The translations under genes and the position numbers were made by a program. From contig NW_020194628.1 of the NCBI RefSeq assembly GCF_002865645.1, forward strand, positions 1,240,001 to 1,304,000: a stretch of 64,000 nucleotides of DNA, in the 5' to 3' direction. Positions 45,819 to 58,997 of this stretch are shown here, in pieces (within the stretch, counting starts at the first letter, position 1; every line of letters begins with the position of its first letter). The stretch comes from Hyaloscypha bicolor E. Lineage: Eukaryota > Ascomycota > Leotiomycetes > Helotiales > Hyaloscyphaceae. The notes beneath the pieces were generated by a model. That model was not told where the DNA came from and searched no databases. It saw only the letters and a list, made by a program, of their open reading frames with translations.

Positions 45819-47136
45819 TCATTCATCACGTTCACCACCGCCTGAAGATTTGCTGCCAGTTGACTTTGAGTCACGCATGCTGGCCCGCTCTCCCTTGACA
45901 CAATGCTTGATGATCCATGGATGCTTTTTAACTTGCTCCAGAGGTATTCGCTTTTCAGGATCAAGGACGAGTAGCTGTAAGAAGTCAGTGAATGATATTT
46001 GAGAGTCTGGCTTCATGGCTCACCCTCTTGATTAAGTCCTTTGCTTCAGGACTGACAAAACTCGGTACCGTCATCTCCGCTCTTGCAATCCTTCTGTGGG
46101 TCATTACTGGAGTGTCTTCAAACGGCGCTTCCCCAACCAAAAATTCATATGTCAAAACACCCAAACTCCAAAGATCAACTTTCTCGCTGTAATAGTTATC
46201 CTGACTTCCTGGCTTGATCATTTCCGGTGGTAGATAATCAAGAGTTCCGCACAGCGTGTTCCGTCTGTTGTTTGGAGCGTGTACACTCCAGCCGAAGTCG
46301 GAAATCTTAATCTCGCCATGGATACCGACGAGAATATTTTCTGGTTTGATATCTCGATGCATGACATGTTTTTTATGAAGATACATCAATGCTTCGGCCA
46401 TCTGTGCGATATACCCAGCTGCCTTCCATTCCGGAAACCTGTTTTCTCGCCGAAGATGTTTGTATAACTCTCCTTTGCCCGCGAACTCGAGAATCAGGAA
46501 GACTCTTTTGCTGTCGTGAAAGTGACCGTACAATTGAAGGATGTTAGGGTGTCGGAGATTGCTCTGAATTTCAATCTCTCTCCGGACCTGCTTCTCAACC
46601 TTCCCTTGCTGCAATTCGTTTTTGTGTAGAACCTTCAGCGCGCACACATATCCCGTGCTACGTTCTCTTGCCAAGTAAACACGGCCGAATTTTCCTTTTC
46701 CCAATGGTCGTCCAATTTCAAACATGCCGAGATGGAATTGTTTTGGTTGAGCAGGTTGTTCGTAGATAGGATTTGACTTGCGTTCCACCTTGACTACCTC
46801 ATCGGACCCTCGAGCTTTTCGTGTCGGTGATGTTGGTCCATTCTGCATATTCGAGGCTCGCCATTGAGCTGCTTGGGAAGGGACGGTAACGATGGTACTT
46901 GTGGTGTTTTGATTTTGCAATGCGATCTTCAGTAGGTTCGCTCGGCCAGCATTTTGAGAAAGTTGTGTAGATGTGGTGGATGAAGCGTTTGTCATCTGAG
47001 AGATGTTAGCAGAAGTTCCTGATAATTTGTGCTGATGAAGTACCTTTGACTTCTGGTATTTCATGCCATCGCCAGGATCATTCTCGTCGTTCACAGACAT
47101 GCGCTCGAAGCGCGATTCGAGAACCCGTGTTGCCAT
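45819..47136 (-). CDS. ark1: Aurora-family serine/threonine kinase
   Basis: Aurora kinases, the catalytic part of the chromosomal passenger complex, correct kinetochore-microtubule attachments. Exons 47136-46024 and 45974-45819, joined across a 49-bp intron (GTGAGC...TTACAG), give 422 aa. Motifs: glycine loop GKGKFG (146-151), ATP-binding Lys168 in [16 protein letters not shown] (260-267), DFGWSVH (from 280, Aurora-typical) and the activation loop [16 protein letters not shown] with Thr294. The C-terminal lobe ends [18 protein letters not shown]. Inside the first exon, 47043-46996 is a possible further 48-bp intron (gtactt...gctaac...ctctcag) that keeps the frame and would shorten the protein to 406 aa. 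It is divergent from TIP41 (start 47474). Confidence 0.93.
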
Positions 47137-47473
47137 TTAGACGGTGCGAGAAGTGTGATGGGTTTCCTGCCGAGCGATGTCGATTCCAAGCGAGCAATTG
47201 TCTGTTGTGCTGTGGTTAGTATGAAGTTGTCGAAGATTGAGGTGAAACTTGAAGTGGGAAGTTGGAACTCGAAATCCTAAGGTGTTTGTGATTTTGGAGC
47301 TAATGGTCGCCGGGGCAACGCCTCGCGAGACCTTCGGTTCCTTCCCCGCCAAACTTGCCCCGCCAAAGTTCAACTTCACACTGCTGAATGCGCCTTCCGA
47401 ATTTTAGAGGCAGCTACACCAGACCACAGATTATCGTCGCCCCTTGGCGCATCAAGCCTACAAACCCAGCATC

Positions 47474-48571
47474 ATGTCTTTCAATGGCCCCGTTGACGAA
47501 AACTTCCCGACACCTGCCGCAGCAGACAAATCCACCGTGTCGCATGTTCAGAAAGGCTTCAAGATCAGTGCACGCAAGCTTCCCATTTCGAAGTCAGGAC
47601 CAATCGATGAGATGTCGAAGAAGCTGGGCATTCCCGTCCCTGAAATGATCTTTGGAGATAATATGGTCTCGATCGAGCACATGGCTAGCGGATGGCGGCT
47701 CGAGTTCAATGCATTTGATGCGCTAGACCGGGTCGACAAGACAGACAAGAATATGTTGAAGGTTGCATATTCACAAGAGTGGTCAAGCAGCAGGTATTAG
47801 CCTCACTCTAAATAGGGGACGATAATAGCTAACGCGTTGCAGGGAAAAGACCCACGAGGGTATCAAGGAGGTCGTAAAGCCGTTCGACTGGTCATACACA
47901 ACAGATTACAAGGGGAATGTCACGAAAGGAAAACCATTCGAAGTTGGCCCAGAGCTTATTCCAATCGAACTACTCAAGCGTCCAGATCCGATACTGTTCT
48001 TCGAAGAAGTTGTGCTCTTTGAAAGCGAGCTTGATGATAATGGTATTTCAATCTTGTCTTGCAAGTTGCGGGTAATGCCAGACAGGATGCTGTTGTTGTG
48101 CCGACAATTCATGAGACTCGATAATGTACTTATCAGGATCCGAGATACCAGGATCTACGTGGATTTCAACCATGGCAAGGTTATCAGAGACTACACAGAA
48201 AGAGAGGATGGCTTCGACAAGGTGAAGAAGGTATGGGTTACTCTTTCTTCCGTCTCCAAAATCATTCGCTTGCCTCTGAGCTGGTTGCTATCAGCTCAGC
48301 AATTTCTTTCGCCTCAGATTGGTTCGGTCGAGCGTTGGAGAGTTTTCACATGCACCCATTGGAGGGAGATTCTCAAACTATGGATGGCATGGTCTAGATT
48401 CATCACTAGTCCTCCACTTTTAGTGTAGGCATGTGCTGACAATCGTTGCAGAGCCTGTTGTTTTCCGGCAGACTCCCCGGCGATCTTACAGTTGCGCTGC
48501 GGGATCCCAATCAGATCGTTAACCTGTTACCGGAAGTTAAACATACGCTAGAGAACTTGGCACTGCCTTGA
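47474..48571 (+). CDS. TIP41: TIP41-like protein (TOR/PP2A signalling)
   Basis: Three exons (47474-47793, 47843-48230, 48452-48571) give 275 aa. The first intron is 49 bp with branch gctaac. The second, 221 bp, starts GTATGG and ends TTGCAG. TIP41 proteins bind the PP2A regulator Tap42/alpha4 and act in the TOR nutrient pathway. Seen: FKISARKLPISKSGPIDEMS, IPVPEMIFGDN, a conserved FDWSYTTDYKG segment, PIELLKRPDPILFFEEVVLF with the ELDDNGIS block, and MPDRMLLLCRQFMRLDNVLI near the C-terminal domain, all features of the family. The 3' exon ends LLPEVKHTLENLALP. Confidence 0.9.
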
Positions 48572-50100
48572 GACTGGTTTTCTTTCCTTGACGTTGCATA
48601 GCGCTGGAGTTAGCTGCATTATTGGCGCTACGTGGGACATTTAATGACTGCCTCGGCTTGGCCATTTCACAGCATGCTGAGAGCATCAAGAGAATCAAAA
48701 GCAATTTCTACTCGATCTTCTCAAGAGAGTTCATGGCTCTTCTCGTCACTGTATATCGGCTATTCATGAAATATTCGATCACCTCGCGACTAATTAGTTC
48801 ATCACTGGATACACCGCTGACAAGGCACTCGATTAGGGGAGGGCAGCTTCGCATTCACTGGACACGTTGAAAATATGTTTTGAAGCGCTAACCGATTGCC
48901 ATGTCAATTTGCACACCGGATCAAGCTTCAACCTTGCAAGAACCTTGCTCAGCAATATCCAGGTCAGGTAGGCTCAGCCAAAACCAATAACAAGGGCTCC
49001 TAATCGAGACAAATCTGCAGCGGCTCTTCACCCGGGTCCGCGAAACCCCCTTGAGACTCAAGGCCCTCGAGTCGAGGGCGCGGTCGAGAAACCCACTTGG
49101 GGTTCTGATCCCTTATTCCCCGGACCTAGGGTCATGCCAACAGCCTGTGTAACTAGTTCTTTCGCATCAAAGTTCACGTCTCAGAAATGAATTAATATTC
49201 AGTTGTTTTAGATGTATCACCAAAAACAAGTCGTGGAGAGACCACAGGTATCGTCCGCTTAAGAATTGAGTTGAAACAAAAGAAACAGAGTGTCCCTGAG
49301 TCAATCACTCAAAGTCATGACTCTAGTAGCAGTTTGCAGTGCCGCTCTCGTTCCGTATGCGTTAAGGTTCCGCAGATCTTGGCTGGGATTGCGGTTCTGA
49401 ATGATGCGAAGTGGTGACGAATGTTTGTGAAGTAAGATACTTCTGCTTGGCCTCACCCCATCCCAACGCATCGCGCACACCTTACAAACGGCTGCCGGAA
49501 TATCATGTTGACAAACTTGCAGAATTTGTGCAACCACGGACGTTGAACAATCAAATCACATGACTGAAACCGACTCCGTCCCATCAAACCGAGATGCAGC
49601 TGCGTCCCAAGTTTCGTGGCAAAACTTTAATGCAATCAGGCTATTCTTGACGCATGCCGAGTCGAGTGCGCTCGGCTTCTCAGGCACCTCAAACCTACAT
49701 GCTGTTCGGGCCGACCCCTTCGCAACTTACTGAATGCCATCGAAGAGTATAAATCCCCTTGGGCCTCCCTCCGGAATAAGGCAATGCTGTGGAGCCGAAA
49801 TTAGTGACAGCGAAAGGAAAACTTCCCCGGGCCCAGCTGTAGAAGGTTTATGTATGTAGCATGCCGCATTGAAAACCTTAATCAGCCTCTAATCATAGTA
49901 AATACTACTTCAAGTCCAATCATAATATGACAATAAGGTATCCGCGCTTTCGTCCACGGCCTGACACGCAGGCTCCCGGATCCCCGCTGGCCGTGCCGTC
50001 AATCCTTTCACGTTCAGGATGCACATGGTGCAACGGGGCGAGTCTCCAGGACCGCACTCCAGACGTGTTCGATGCCCGATGAGGCCGAAAGACAGAGACT
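48572..50100. other. intergenic between TIP41 and the STE23 leader
   Basis: No gene is supported. 49020-49140 is GC-rich and contains small palindromes (ccctcgagtcgaggg). A TATA-like gagtataaatcc lies at 49745-49756, and a ttaattaatata stretch at 50109-50120. These may belong to the promoter of the M16 protease gene, but the distance is large. Confidence 0.4.
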
Positions 50101-50289
50101 TAAGTAATGTTAATTAATATACCGGCCATCTTATAATAGTTGAACCCAGATATAGCAACTAGGGTAGAGAGGAAAAGACCAAACCGGGCAACGCGGTGCG
50201 GAGTGGCCCCTTCGAGATGCAGACGGTTCATGCGTGGTGGGCGTGGGAGGGCAACACACTGCATCTCGCAATGCATCATGACAGCTCTC

Positions 50290-51500
50290 TTTCTTTCTCT
50301 CTCTCTCTCTCTCGCTTGCTCCGGCCCTGGCCTTGCCAGACGTAGTTAGAGGCGAGCCAGATATCACAATTGCAACAGCAGCAGGAACAGCAACAGCATT
50401 ATGCTTGCTGTACGATGCAGCTCGCCCGTTGAGCTGCTCGAGCATGCGGCGCCATCCCATATTCTGCCCAATGGCGGCAGCCGGCAAGTGCGAGGCTCAA
50501 TATGGTGACCATCACTTCTTCCAGCTTCCAGAATAATTGATCGATTCATGCGCTGCGCTGCGCTGCGCTGCCTCCGGGCGGCCGTGGCCCAAGCAAGACT
50601 CCACCCTCCCGTTGACCTGGTGGTTGGCTGCCGTGGCGGGCGAGCGAGAGAGGTCGCTTTGAAACTTCTCTCCGGCGAGCCAGACAGCGAGTCGAGGCTG
50701 GCCAGGGGCGCGGCGCCCAGTCCCAGGTCGGGCATTTTATCGAGTAAGGCGATGGATCGCACGATAAGAGCGGGGATGCAGCATGGGGGTGGGCATGGAT
50801 TGCTGCAACCTCCATCCATGGAGAGGGACACCAGCCGTGGCGACCCTGGTCCCTTCTCGACCTCATCTGCAAGCAGGGGCGCGGCGACATAAATTCGTGA
50901 CCTGCGTCTCCTGCGTCTGTCTCCTGCCTCTGCTCTGGAGACCTGACCGCCAGATTGCTGTGATCGCTGCGTCTGCTGCTGCTGCTGCTGCTGCTGCTTC
51001 TCCACGAATTGCTGCACTGCTCGGCCATCAGTTCACCCACGGCCGAACTCGGACCCGGACCCGGACCCGGACCCAGACCCAGACCGCATACCCGGACCCA
51101 AGCCTGCCTTTGTGGACTGGCTGGCTGGCTGCTGGCTGCTGGCTGCTAACTTTTGGCTGCTAACTTCTGGCTGCTAACTTCTGGGTGTTTCCCTCCAGGC
51201 GCGGAGCTGCAAATCGTGGAGGCTCGCTTGTGCGCTTGTGCAGCTGGGCCCAATAGTTCGTCCCCTCCCTTCCCTCGGCCTAGTGCAGCCAGCTACAGTA
51301 GCCAGCACCTTCCTGCTGCACCGCACCGCACCGCACCGCCCTCCTCGAAAATCCCACCCATCCAGGACAAACGGCTGTTGTTCGAACTTCTGTCACACCT
51401 GGGCTTTTCTTGTACGCCTTCGTCCCACCTGTGCCACCAACGACCAACGACCGCCGCCCCATTCCTCGACGACGCCGCCGCCGCCGCCGCCGAACGGAAC
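50290..51500. repeat. cluster of microsatellites in the STE23 upstream region
   Basis: At least eight short tandem repeats lie within 1.2 kb: (tc)n at 50293-50313, (tgcgc)n at 50547-50570, (ctg)n at 50973-50996, (acccgg/acccag)n at 51051-51087, (ctggctg)n at 51117-51147, gctaacttctgg repeats at 51146-51182, (ccgca)n at 51320-51340, and (gcc)n at 51470-51492. The frames here are open by composition, not by selection. Confidence 0.8.
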
Positions 51501-52132
51501 CTCCCCCCGGGCTGTATAGCTCTTCCTGTTACGGCCGCGTTGTCGGGACCAACGCCTTTGCTGCTCTCAGAAATCGGGCGAGCAAGCACGCACGCACACA
51601 CGCAGACGCACGGCATCCGCGGCTCTTGCTTCTTCAGGCCTTCCGGGCTTCGATGCCCGTTTCTGGGGTCACCTGCTTCCCACTCCATGTGCCCTGTCGT
51701 GCCGCAGCCAACGTCCTCAGGTCGCTAGCCGCTGGTGGCCAACGCACACTTTTGCCAGCTCGGGCTCGCAAGCCAGCCTCATCATTGCACGTCCAGCGTG
51801 GCCATTCACCGCTGGCCCAGAGCTTGAACGAGTATTCCACGTTCCCATCCTGCACCTGCAAGAGATACTGCACCTCATTCACTTCGTCTGCATCCGCACA
51901 GACCTTTTGGCCATCCACATCCAAACCCACCCCATCCCGACCTCGACCTGTACTTACCCGCCATTTCTCCCAAGCGCGAGCCTTCCACGAGCTGACCGGG
52001 GTCAATAGCTTTCAAAGAGCTTTCTCGTCCTGCGCATTGTCGTCGACTGCCTCAAATAGCCTTCGTCCGCGCTTCTTTCGCTCTTCCTGTTCGTATCGCG
52101 GCCTCTGCTCGCCACCCTTAAACTCTGCCGCC

Positions 52133-55100
52133 ATGTCAACCTTATCTCAACCTCAGACGCCGGCGGCTCTCGATAGCCCCCTGCGAGAACATCGACATCG
52201 GCCTGTCGAGAGACTCACGGACCGCCTGGAGACCCCATCCCTTGATGACAGAAAGTACCGCGTGGTGAGGCTACCGCCGAACCAGCTGGAAGTGCTCCTG
52301 GTCCACGATGCGGAAACGGACAAGGCCAGCGCGGCCATGGATGTCAATGTGGGCAACTTCAGCGACGAAGAGGATATGAGTGGCATGGTAAACACGCCCC
52401 AGAGAGCTTCCATTTCTGTGGATTTATTGAAACAGAAAAATGCTAACTTCTCAATGTTCTAAAGGCCCATGCCGTCGAGCATCTGCTATTCATGGGTACA
52501 AAGAAGGTACATATATTTTTGCTTTTCTGGGATTTTGTGGTGGGGCGCAGGGGAGCCTCATCCAGCAAGCGATTTTTCCAGCCTCGCATGCAAAAAGTTT
52601 TGAACTGCGGCTAACAAAACAAACAGTACCCAGTGGAAAACGCCTACTCCCAATATCTCTCCTCGCATTCTGGAGCCTCTAATGCGTATACGGGCGCCAC
52701 ATCTACAAACTACTACTTCGACGTTGCGGCAAAGAAAGCCGAGGATGCTTCCCCGGACGAGGCCTCTCCATTATATGGAGCCCTGGACCGATTCGCGCAA
52801 TTCTTCATTGATCCTCTTTTCCTTTCTTCAACATTGGACAGGGAGCTACGAGCAGTCGATTCCGAAAACAAGAAGAATTTGCAAAGCGATCAATGGCGAT
52901 TACATCAGCTGGAAAAGTCCCTGTCGAACCCAAAGCATCCATATTGTCACTTTTCTACGGGAAATTTAGAGATCTTGAAGACGCAGCCAGAGGCACGGGG
53001 AATTGATGTCCGACAAAAGTTTATGGATTTTCATGAGAAGCATTATTCAGCCAACCGCATGAAACTCGTTATCTTGGGGAGGGAACCATTAGATGTCTTG
53101 GAGGGTTGGGCTGCAGATCTTTTCGCCGGAGTCCGGAACAAGAGCCTGCAACAAAATCGATGGGAAGATGAAGTGCCGTTTGGACCGGACGACCTCTTGA
53201 CTCAGTGCTTTGCGAAGCCGGTAATGGATTCTCGACAATTGGACCTCTCGTTTCCCTTTATTGATGAAGAGCTCTTATTCGAATCGCAACCGAGTCGGTA
53301 CATTAGCCATCTGATTGGCCACGAAGGGCCTGGAAGTATAATGTCGTATATCAAGTCAAAAGGTTGGGCCAATGGACTAAGTGCAGGTACGTTGAAATTT
53401 TTTCCTTCGTGAGCCAATTTTCACCGTCTTGGCGGCCAAGTCGGGGAGAAAATGACGATGTTATGACTCGAGTGGGAAACCCCCTATATCTAGCGATCAT
53501 GCAGCTGTAAATCCATTATTTTGTCCTCGGGATCTCTGTCTCCGATTTTACGGTAGCTAAAACCCCCGCACAGGTGCATATCCCGTGTGTCCAGGCACGC
53601 CAGGAATATTCAACTGCCAAATTCGGTTAACAGAAGATGGCCTAAAGAATTACAAGGAAATCGTAAAGGTCTTCTTTCAATACATTTCACTGCTCAAGGA
53701 GACTCCGCCTCAGGAATGGATTTTCCAGGAACAGAAGGGCCTGGCCGATGTGGATTTTAAGTTCAAGCAAAAGACCCCAGCCAGCCGGTTCACGAGTAAG
53801 ATCAGCGCGGTGATGCAGACGCCTCTACCTCGGGAATGGCTCCTCAGCGGACACAGCACGTGAGTTTGTCTCTGCAGCGCGAATCTAGTGGCGGCTTGCA
53901 TGACTGACCTGTGCATCTAGACTTCGGAAATTTGATCCCGTCAAGATCGAGGAGGGCCTCCAATGCCTGAGACCAGATAACTTCAGGATGACCGTAGTAT
54001 CCCAAAAATTCCCGGGCACCTGGAAGCAAAAGGAGAAATGGTACGGAACCGAATATACTTATGAGAAAATCCCAGCAGACTTCCTTGCCGAAATCAGACA
54101 AGCTGCAAAGAGCACAGTCAAGAATCGGTTGATGGAATTGCACTTACCGCATGAAAATCAGTTCATTCCCACGAAGCTCGAGGTTGAGAAAAAGGAAATC
54201 AAGGAACCGGCACTCTCTCCGAAGCTCATTCGAAATGATGATCTTGTTCGGACCTGGTTCAAGAAGGACGATCAATTTTGGGTACCCAAGGCCAATCTTT
54301 TTGTTAACTGCCGGAATACTCTGCCAAATGCGACAGCAGAGAATAGTTTGAAGGCAAGACTGTACACCGATATGGTACGGGATGCGTTGGAGGAGTACTC
54401 ATATGACGCCGAGCTCGCGGGGCTGGATTACTCGGTATCTGCCCACTCCATGGGCATTGAGATCGCGGTTTCGGGCTATAACGATAAGTTATCGGTGCTG
54501 TTAGAGAAGGTTTTGGTCACCATGAGGGATATGGAGATCAAGGAGGATCGGTTCGAGATCATCAAAGAAAGAGTCTTACGAGGCCTCAAAAACTGGGATT
54601 TCCAACAACCGTACAATCAAGTTGGGGACTTCACCAGGTGGCTGAACGCTGAAAAGGGTTACACCAACGAGCAGATTCTTGCCGAGCTGCATCACCTGAC
54701 CGCAGCTGACATTCAGCAATTCTATCCCCATCTTCTTCGACAGATGCACATCGAGACCTTCGTACATGGAAACCTGTACAAGGAGGATGCTCTGAAATTG
54801 AGCGACCTCATCGAGAATCTGTTGAAGCCGAGACCACTTCCTCAAACACAATGGCCTATCGCCCGACAATTGATATTCCTACCGGGGAGCAACTTTCTGT
54901 TCCGGAAGACACTTAAGGATCCAGCAAATGTCAACCACTGCATTGAATACTTACTGTACATTGGCGACAAGTCGATCCGGCCATTGCGTGCGAAGACTCT
55001 CCTCCTCGATCAAATGACCCATGAACCCGCCTTCGATCAACTTAGGACCAAGGAGCAGCTTGGATATGTCGTGTTCACTGGGGCTCGACCTACCTCTACG

Positions 55101-55754
55101 ACCATTGGGTTCCGATTCATTATTCAGAGCGAGAAGACCCCCCAATACTTGGAGTCAAGAATCGACAGCTTCCTTTCAACCTGGGCGGAGACTTTGGAAC
55201 AGATGTCTGATGCGGAATTTGAAGGCCACAAGAGAAGTTTGATCACGAAGCGCTTGGAGAAGTTGAAGAATCTGGATCAAGAGTCCGGCCGTCTGTGGTC
55301 GTACATCGACAGCGAGTATCTCGACTTTGAGCTCAGTAAGTTTGATTTTACGTGTTCCTTGCATTGTAGCTGATTGTGTATCACAGTTCACCACGACGCT
55401 GCTCATGTCAAGATGCTTACCAAGGCCGACATGATCGAGTTCTATCAGCAATTCATTCACCCCTCATCTCCAGTGCGATCAAAGCTGGCGATTCACATGG
55501 CTGCCCAGTCACCTAGCTCAGACACATCTGCTGTCGAGGAAGTCGTCGGCAAGGGCACGAAAATTCTAGGTCTCAACAAGGACCACAAGGACGAGGAAGA
55601 CGGAGAAGCAGTGAGCGTTAATACGGAAGGCAACGGCACCACACCCTACATCATCACCGACGTCCGGGAATTCAAGTCCATGCTCCAGGTCAGCGCTGGC
55701 CCTCAGCCCGTGAAGCACATCAGCGAGTTCGAGGACCTCGAATCGAAGCTATGA
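52133..55754 (+). CDS. STE23: M16 zinc protease, Ste23/insulin-degrading enzyme family
   Basis: Six exons (52133-52387, 52465-52506, 52627-53386, 53574-53859, 53921-55335, 55387-55754) give 1041 aa, the usual length of the family. These chambered proteases degrade short peptides; yeast Ste23 can act in a-factor maturation. Zinc motif: inverted HxxEH as HAVEH at residues 87-91, with downstream REL.AVDSE supplying Glu172 and Glu179, as in IDE. Also seen are YPVENAYSQYLSSHSG, HEGPGSIMSYIK, TKEQLGYVVF and a C-terminal VREFKSML. The tiny 42-bp exon 2 holds the active site. The start at 52133 has a near-perfect context (ctgccgccATGtc). The same frame stays open about 240 codons upstream, so a longer form is possible. 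Confidence 0.93.
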
Positions 55755-58700
55755 CTTTGGAAACCCTCACCGCGAAAACCGGGTTTCTTTCCTTTTCACT
55801 TTTTTTTCTTTTTCCTCGCCCTTCTTTTCGAAGCGAAATGAGAGCATCGGCTTCGACTTCGACTACAAACAAAACTTGCATTGCATGGCATTGGGTGGTG
55901 CAGTTGTGGTTCGGGAGCATTCTTTCTTGCAAGGCAGACTTTACTACTGCATTAACTGCACTGGCTTTTTACTCTTTCATGGAAATGGATAATGCATGAC
56001 ACAGGTTTGATGAAAAAAAAGACTCATTGCTGGAGTCGGTGGGCAGGTTTGGTGGGTTGCCTTGGGTTGGTAGATCAGATGGCGGGTTGCGATGTCTTTT
56101 CTTGCGAGTATCTGATGACAGAGGAGGAGGGGATGGAGGCATTTGTAGATACCCGAATTCATCACTTCGCCGACAGTGACAATACGTTCGCATGATTTGG
56201 ACCTTCAATCCTTTCTTTTGGTCTCTCTTGATTTCGCGTTAACGTTGTTTCGATCGAGCACGGGTTGCAACTCGAAACGAGGCGGCGGGGCTGACTCGAG
56301 TGAGACCGACTAGTCTGCAGCGGTTTGCGCGGCGTGAAGCGGTGGGGATGCGGATCCTTCCTCGGGTCTAAGCGGGGCTTGATCGCTATTAATAGTGGGA
56401 GGGGTTTGCATTAGCTTCGAAGGGTGATCGTTGTTGGTGGTTGGTGTTGTCGTACTTTCGTACCGAAGGATCCAAGTGCCTCCTCCTCGAGACGGAAGTG
56501 CTTTCCGCAAATCCTGACGTTGGATGTTGGTTGACACAACATAGTGCAGCGTGATAACAGCCTACGTTTCCCAATTCACAGCCCCCGAGTCAAGCATTCT
56601 GCTCCTCTGCTGTCTTGACCGACATCATGAGCTGTGAATAATCCCCAGAAGGCCGCAGCCCCGTCGCCCAGCTCATGCACAGGGCGTGCGGCCACGAGTG
56701 TGATTGCGCTAAGGATTCCAGCTCATGCATGCGCACATGGCTTCCACGCTTTCCTATCTTCTCTGCTTTTCCGCTCCACCGGTGGCTTTGTGGGGCGTTT
56801 GAGAGTCTGCGACAATCCCTTTTAGGAAGCGTCACCGGTTCCAGGCCCTCGGGTTCCCGATTCCGGATTCTTGGGATTTTGGGACCGCTGGCTCGGCGAT
56901 GCTGCCTGTTCTTGCTTTTTGAGGGGGGGGTTGGTGATTGCTTTTTCGGGATGCGGAGAAAGCCTGAAAGTCGTGCAGTCAACGAGGAAATCTCGCCTTG
57001 TCTGAGGGAGCGTGTCCTGATGGGAGGGACCTAATGGCCCAGGCGGAATGAAGGAGAACGCCAATTGAGCTGGCTGCGAAGTTGTGCTGGAGCAGGAAGA
57101 TGCTGCTCAAGAGAGAGAGAAATCGGGAGAGTCTTTTCTTCGGCTTCGACTCATGGAATGTTGGCGCTTTGGTTTTGAGCCGCGCTCTATCTTTTTTCAA
57201 GTTTTGCGTCGCCGTTTCCAGTTTGATCGTGCAAGCGGAGGGATGCTTGCTTGAGATCTCTTCGTGTTCGTTCTCAATGTATCTGGTGCTCTCGAAGGTT
57301 GATGGAGACCACCAACGGTTTGAGCGAGACTTCACTCCTTGGCCCTAGATCGGGGGAGCATAATGCAAATCTCGAGGCCGAACACGAAGCGATGCAGGCA
57401 AGTGTGCTGTATTCGAGTTCCCAGGTATGTCATTTTGCTGGTCAAGATGGAAGACGGGAGACTTCAAGAGGCGTTAGTTGGTTGAAGCACGTCATCGCCA
57501 TATAAGAGATTTACGCTTACATCCCTGCCCATTGAACGAATTGGAGTCCCTGTTCGCTTGATCAATCGCACGGGCGTTGCCTTGCCAGGCTTGCGTTGAC
57601 GGAAAGGAGATCGCGTCATAACGCAAGTTGAGAGAAAGCACTGCACGGAGGGATGTCTATTTCAAGTCAGTATGCATCTCCAAGTGGATGCAATCGTGAG
57701 CAAGGAGGAGCTCTCACAAGGGAGAAGTCGTTGGCAAAGCTGGCTGCTCTGTCCAAGGTCGTGCGGAAACTGGCTTGTTTTGTTGGACATGAAGTCGAGT
57801 GACAGCAAATATAAAATTGAGAGAAGCAACAAAAGCCCGCCGTCCTCTGATCTAGTAGAAACCATCGCCTCATAGTCAGTCCCGCAGACCGACTATTGCC
57901 CTCGCAGTTCCAGTGCAGGGACTAGCAGAAGTCTCCACAACGCGAGCTTATTACTTGAACAAACCTTGTCGCTCTGAGGAAGGCTCTTTGCCTATCGATG
58001 ATAAGGGAAAGCATGGGAAGGGAGCGTGACTGAGTGTGTGGAGTTTGAGGGGGCGATGGCTCTTGATGATTTCCGGCGGAGGGCGGGGGTGAAGCTGGTG
58101 AAATATGGTGAAGGATAAAGGAAGAGAAGAGACAGAAGATTGTGGGGAAATGGGTGGAAAATGAGAGTGCGAATTCTAGGGTTCTTGAGGAAGTCGTGAT
58201 GCTTCGTTATTGTGGAAAGTACCCACGCGGATTCAGGGGGAAGGAGCGATCCCAAGCGAGCCTCATCTAAGTATGAAGTTGCGTCTATTAAAGTCAAGGA
58301 GAAATCTATTCTCCTTTGCGAATGGGTTTATAATTCGCGCAATTCAATCTTGGAATCTTGAGAATTTGAGTGTGGTAGATTGGTGTTCTGTGGAAGGAAG
58401 TATTTGTTGTGACGTCAGCGTCACATGACCTGGCCCTAGCGTGGCACCCTGTACTTAGCTCGAGCTCCCCGCTCCTCTCTTCCTTTCTCTCTTTAGACGT
58501 TTACATACACACCCAATAGAGCTGATTGCCTTCAGGTCTTCCGCTCCGGGTCGTGATAGTATTCCAGGAAGAGTCGTCCCCGGCGTGGAGCGCAGAACTG
58601 CACCGAGTCGCTCATGAAGTTATGAGTAGAAAATCGGGACCTTTTCATTTGCACTATGATTGATTCTCAGACCTGATGTATAGGAAGGGAGGTTCCGTGA

Positions 58701-58997
58701 TCACGCGTTGACTTGCAAGGATAAATGTCTCAATCCGTTTCAACATTTCGATTTTCCCCAGCCTCCCGTTATTACCTCCACATTTTCAGGCAGTTCACGC
58801 AACTCCGTATCCACATACTTCATGAACTTTCACGCAATTTCATATTGAGCAACTTTCGGACATTGCAATCAACTTTCCACTGGTAATATCTCGACCTTGA
58901 TTCTGCACCTTGATTATTTCGACTTGCTTGTTTCCGCAGATCTCTTCACCTCATCGCTAGGTTGCCTCCCCGCGTTCTCAATTCCAATCCATTTAAA
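55755..58997. other. intergenic, no supported gene
   Basis: Three kb without a convincing ORF. 55795-55830 is a C/T-rich tract after the STE23 stop, and 58480-58500 is another CT-rich block. Several 60-130-codon frames overlap on both strands (56590-57340), but none shows domain-like texture or matching splice sites. The last 300 bp are probably the BTB gene's promoter and leader. Confidence 0.45.

Noticed and set aside
50364..51040. Gln-rich minus-strand open frames of 160-220 codons
   Set aside because: They result from the (ctg)n and other microsatellites, with no conserved segment.
56590..57340. Overlapping 118-130 codon minus-strand frames in the STE23-BTB intergenic region
   Set aside because: No domain features or splice signals, and similar-sized frames exist on the plus strand at the same place.
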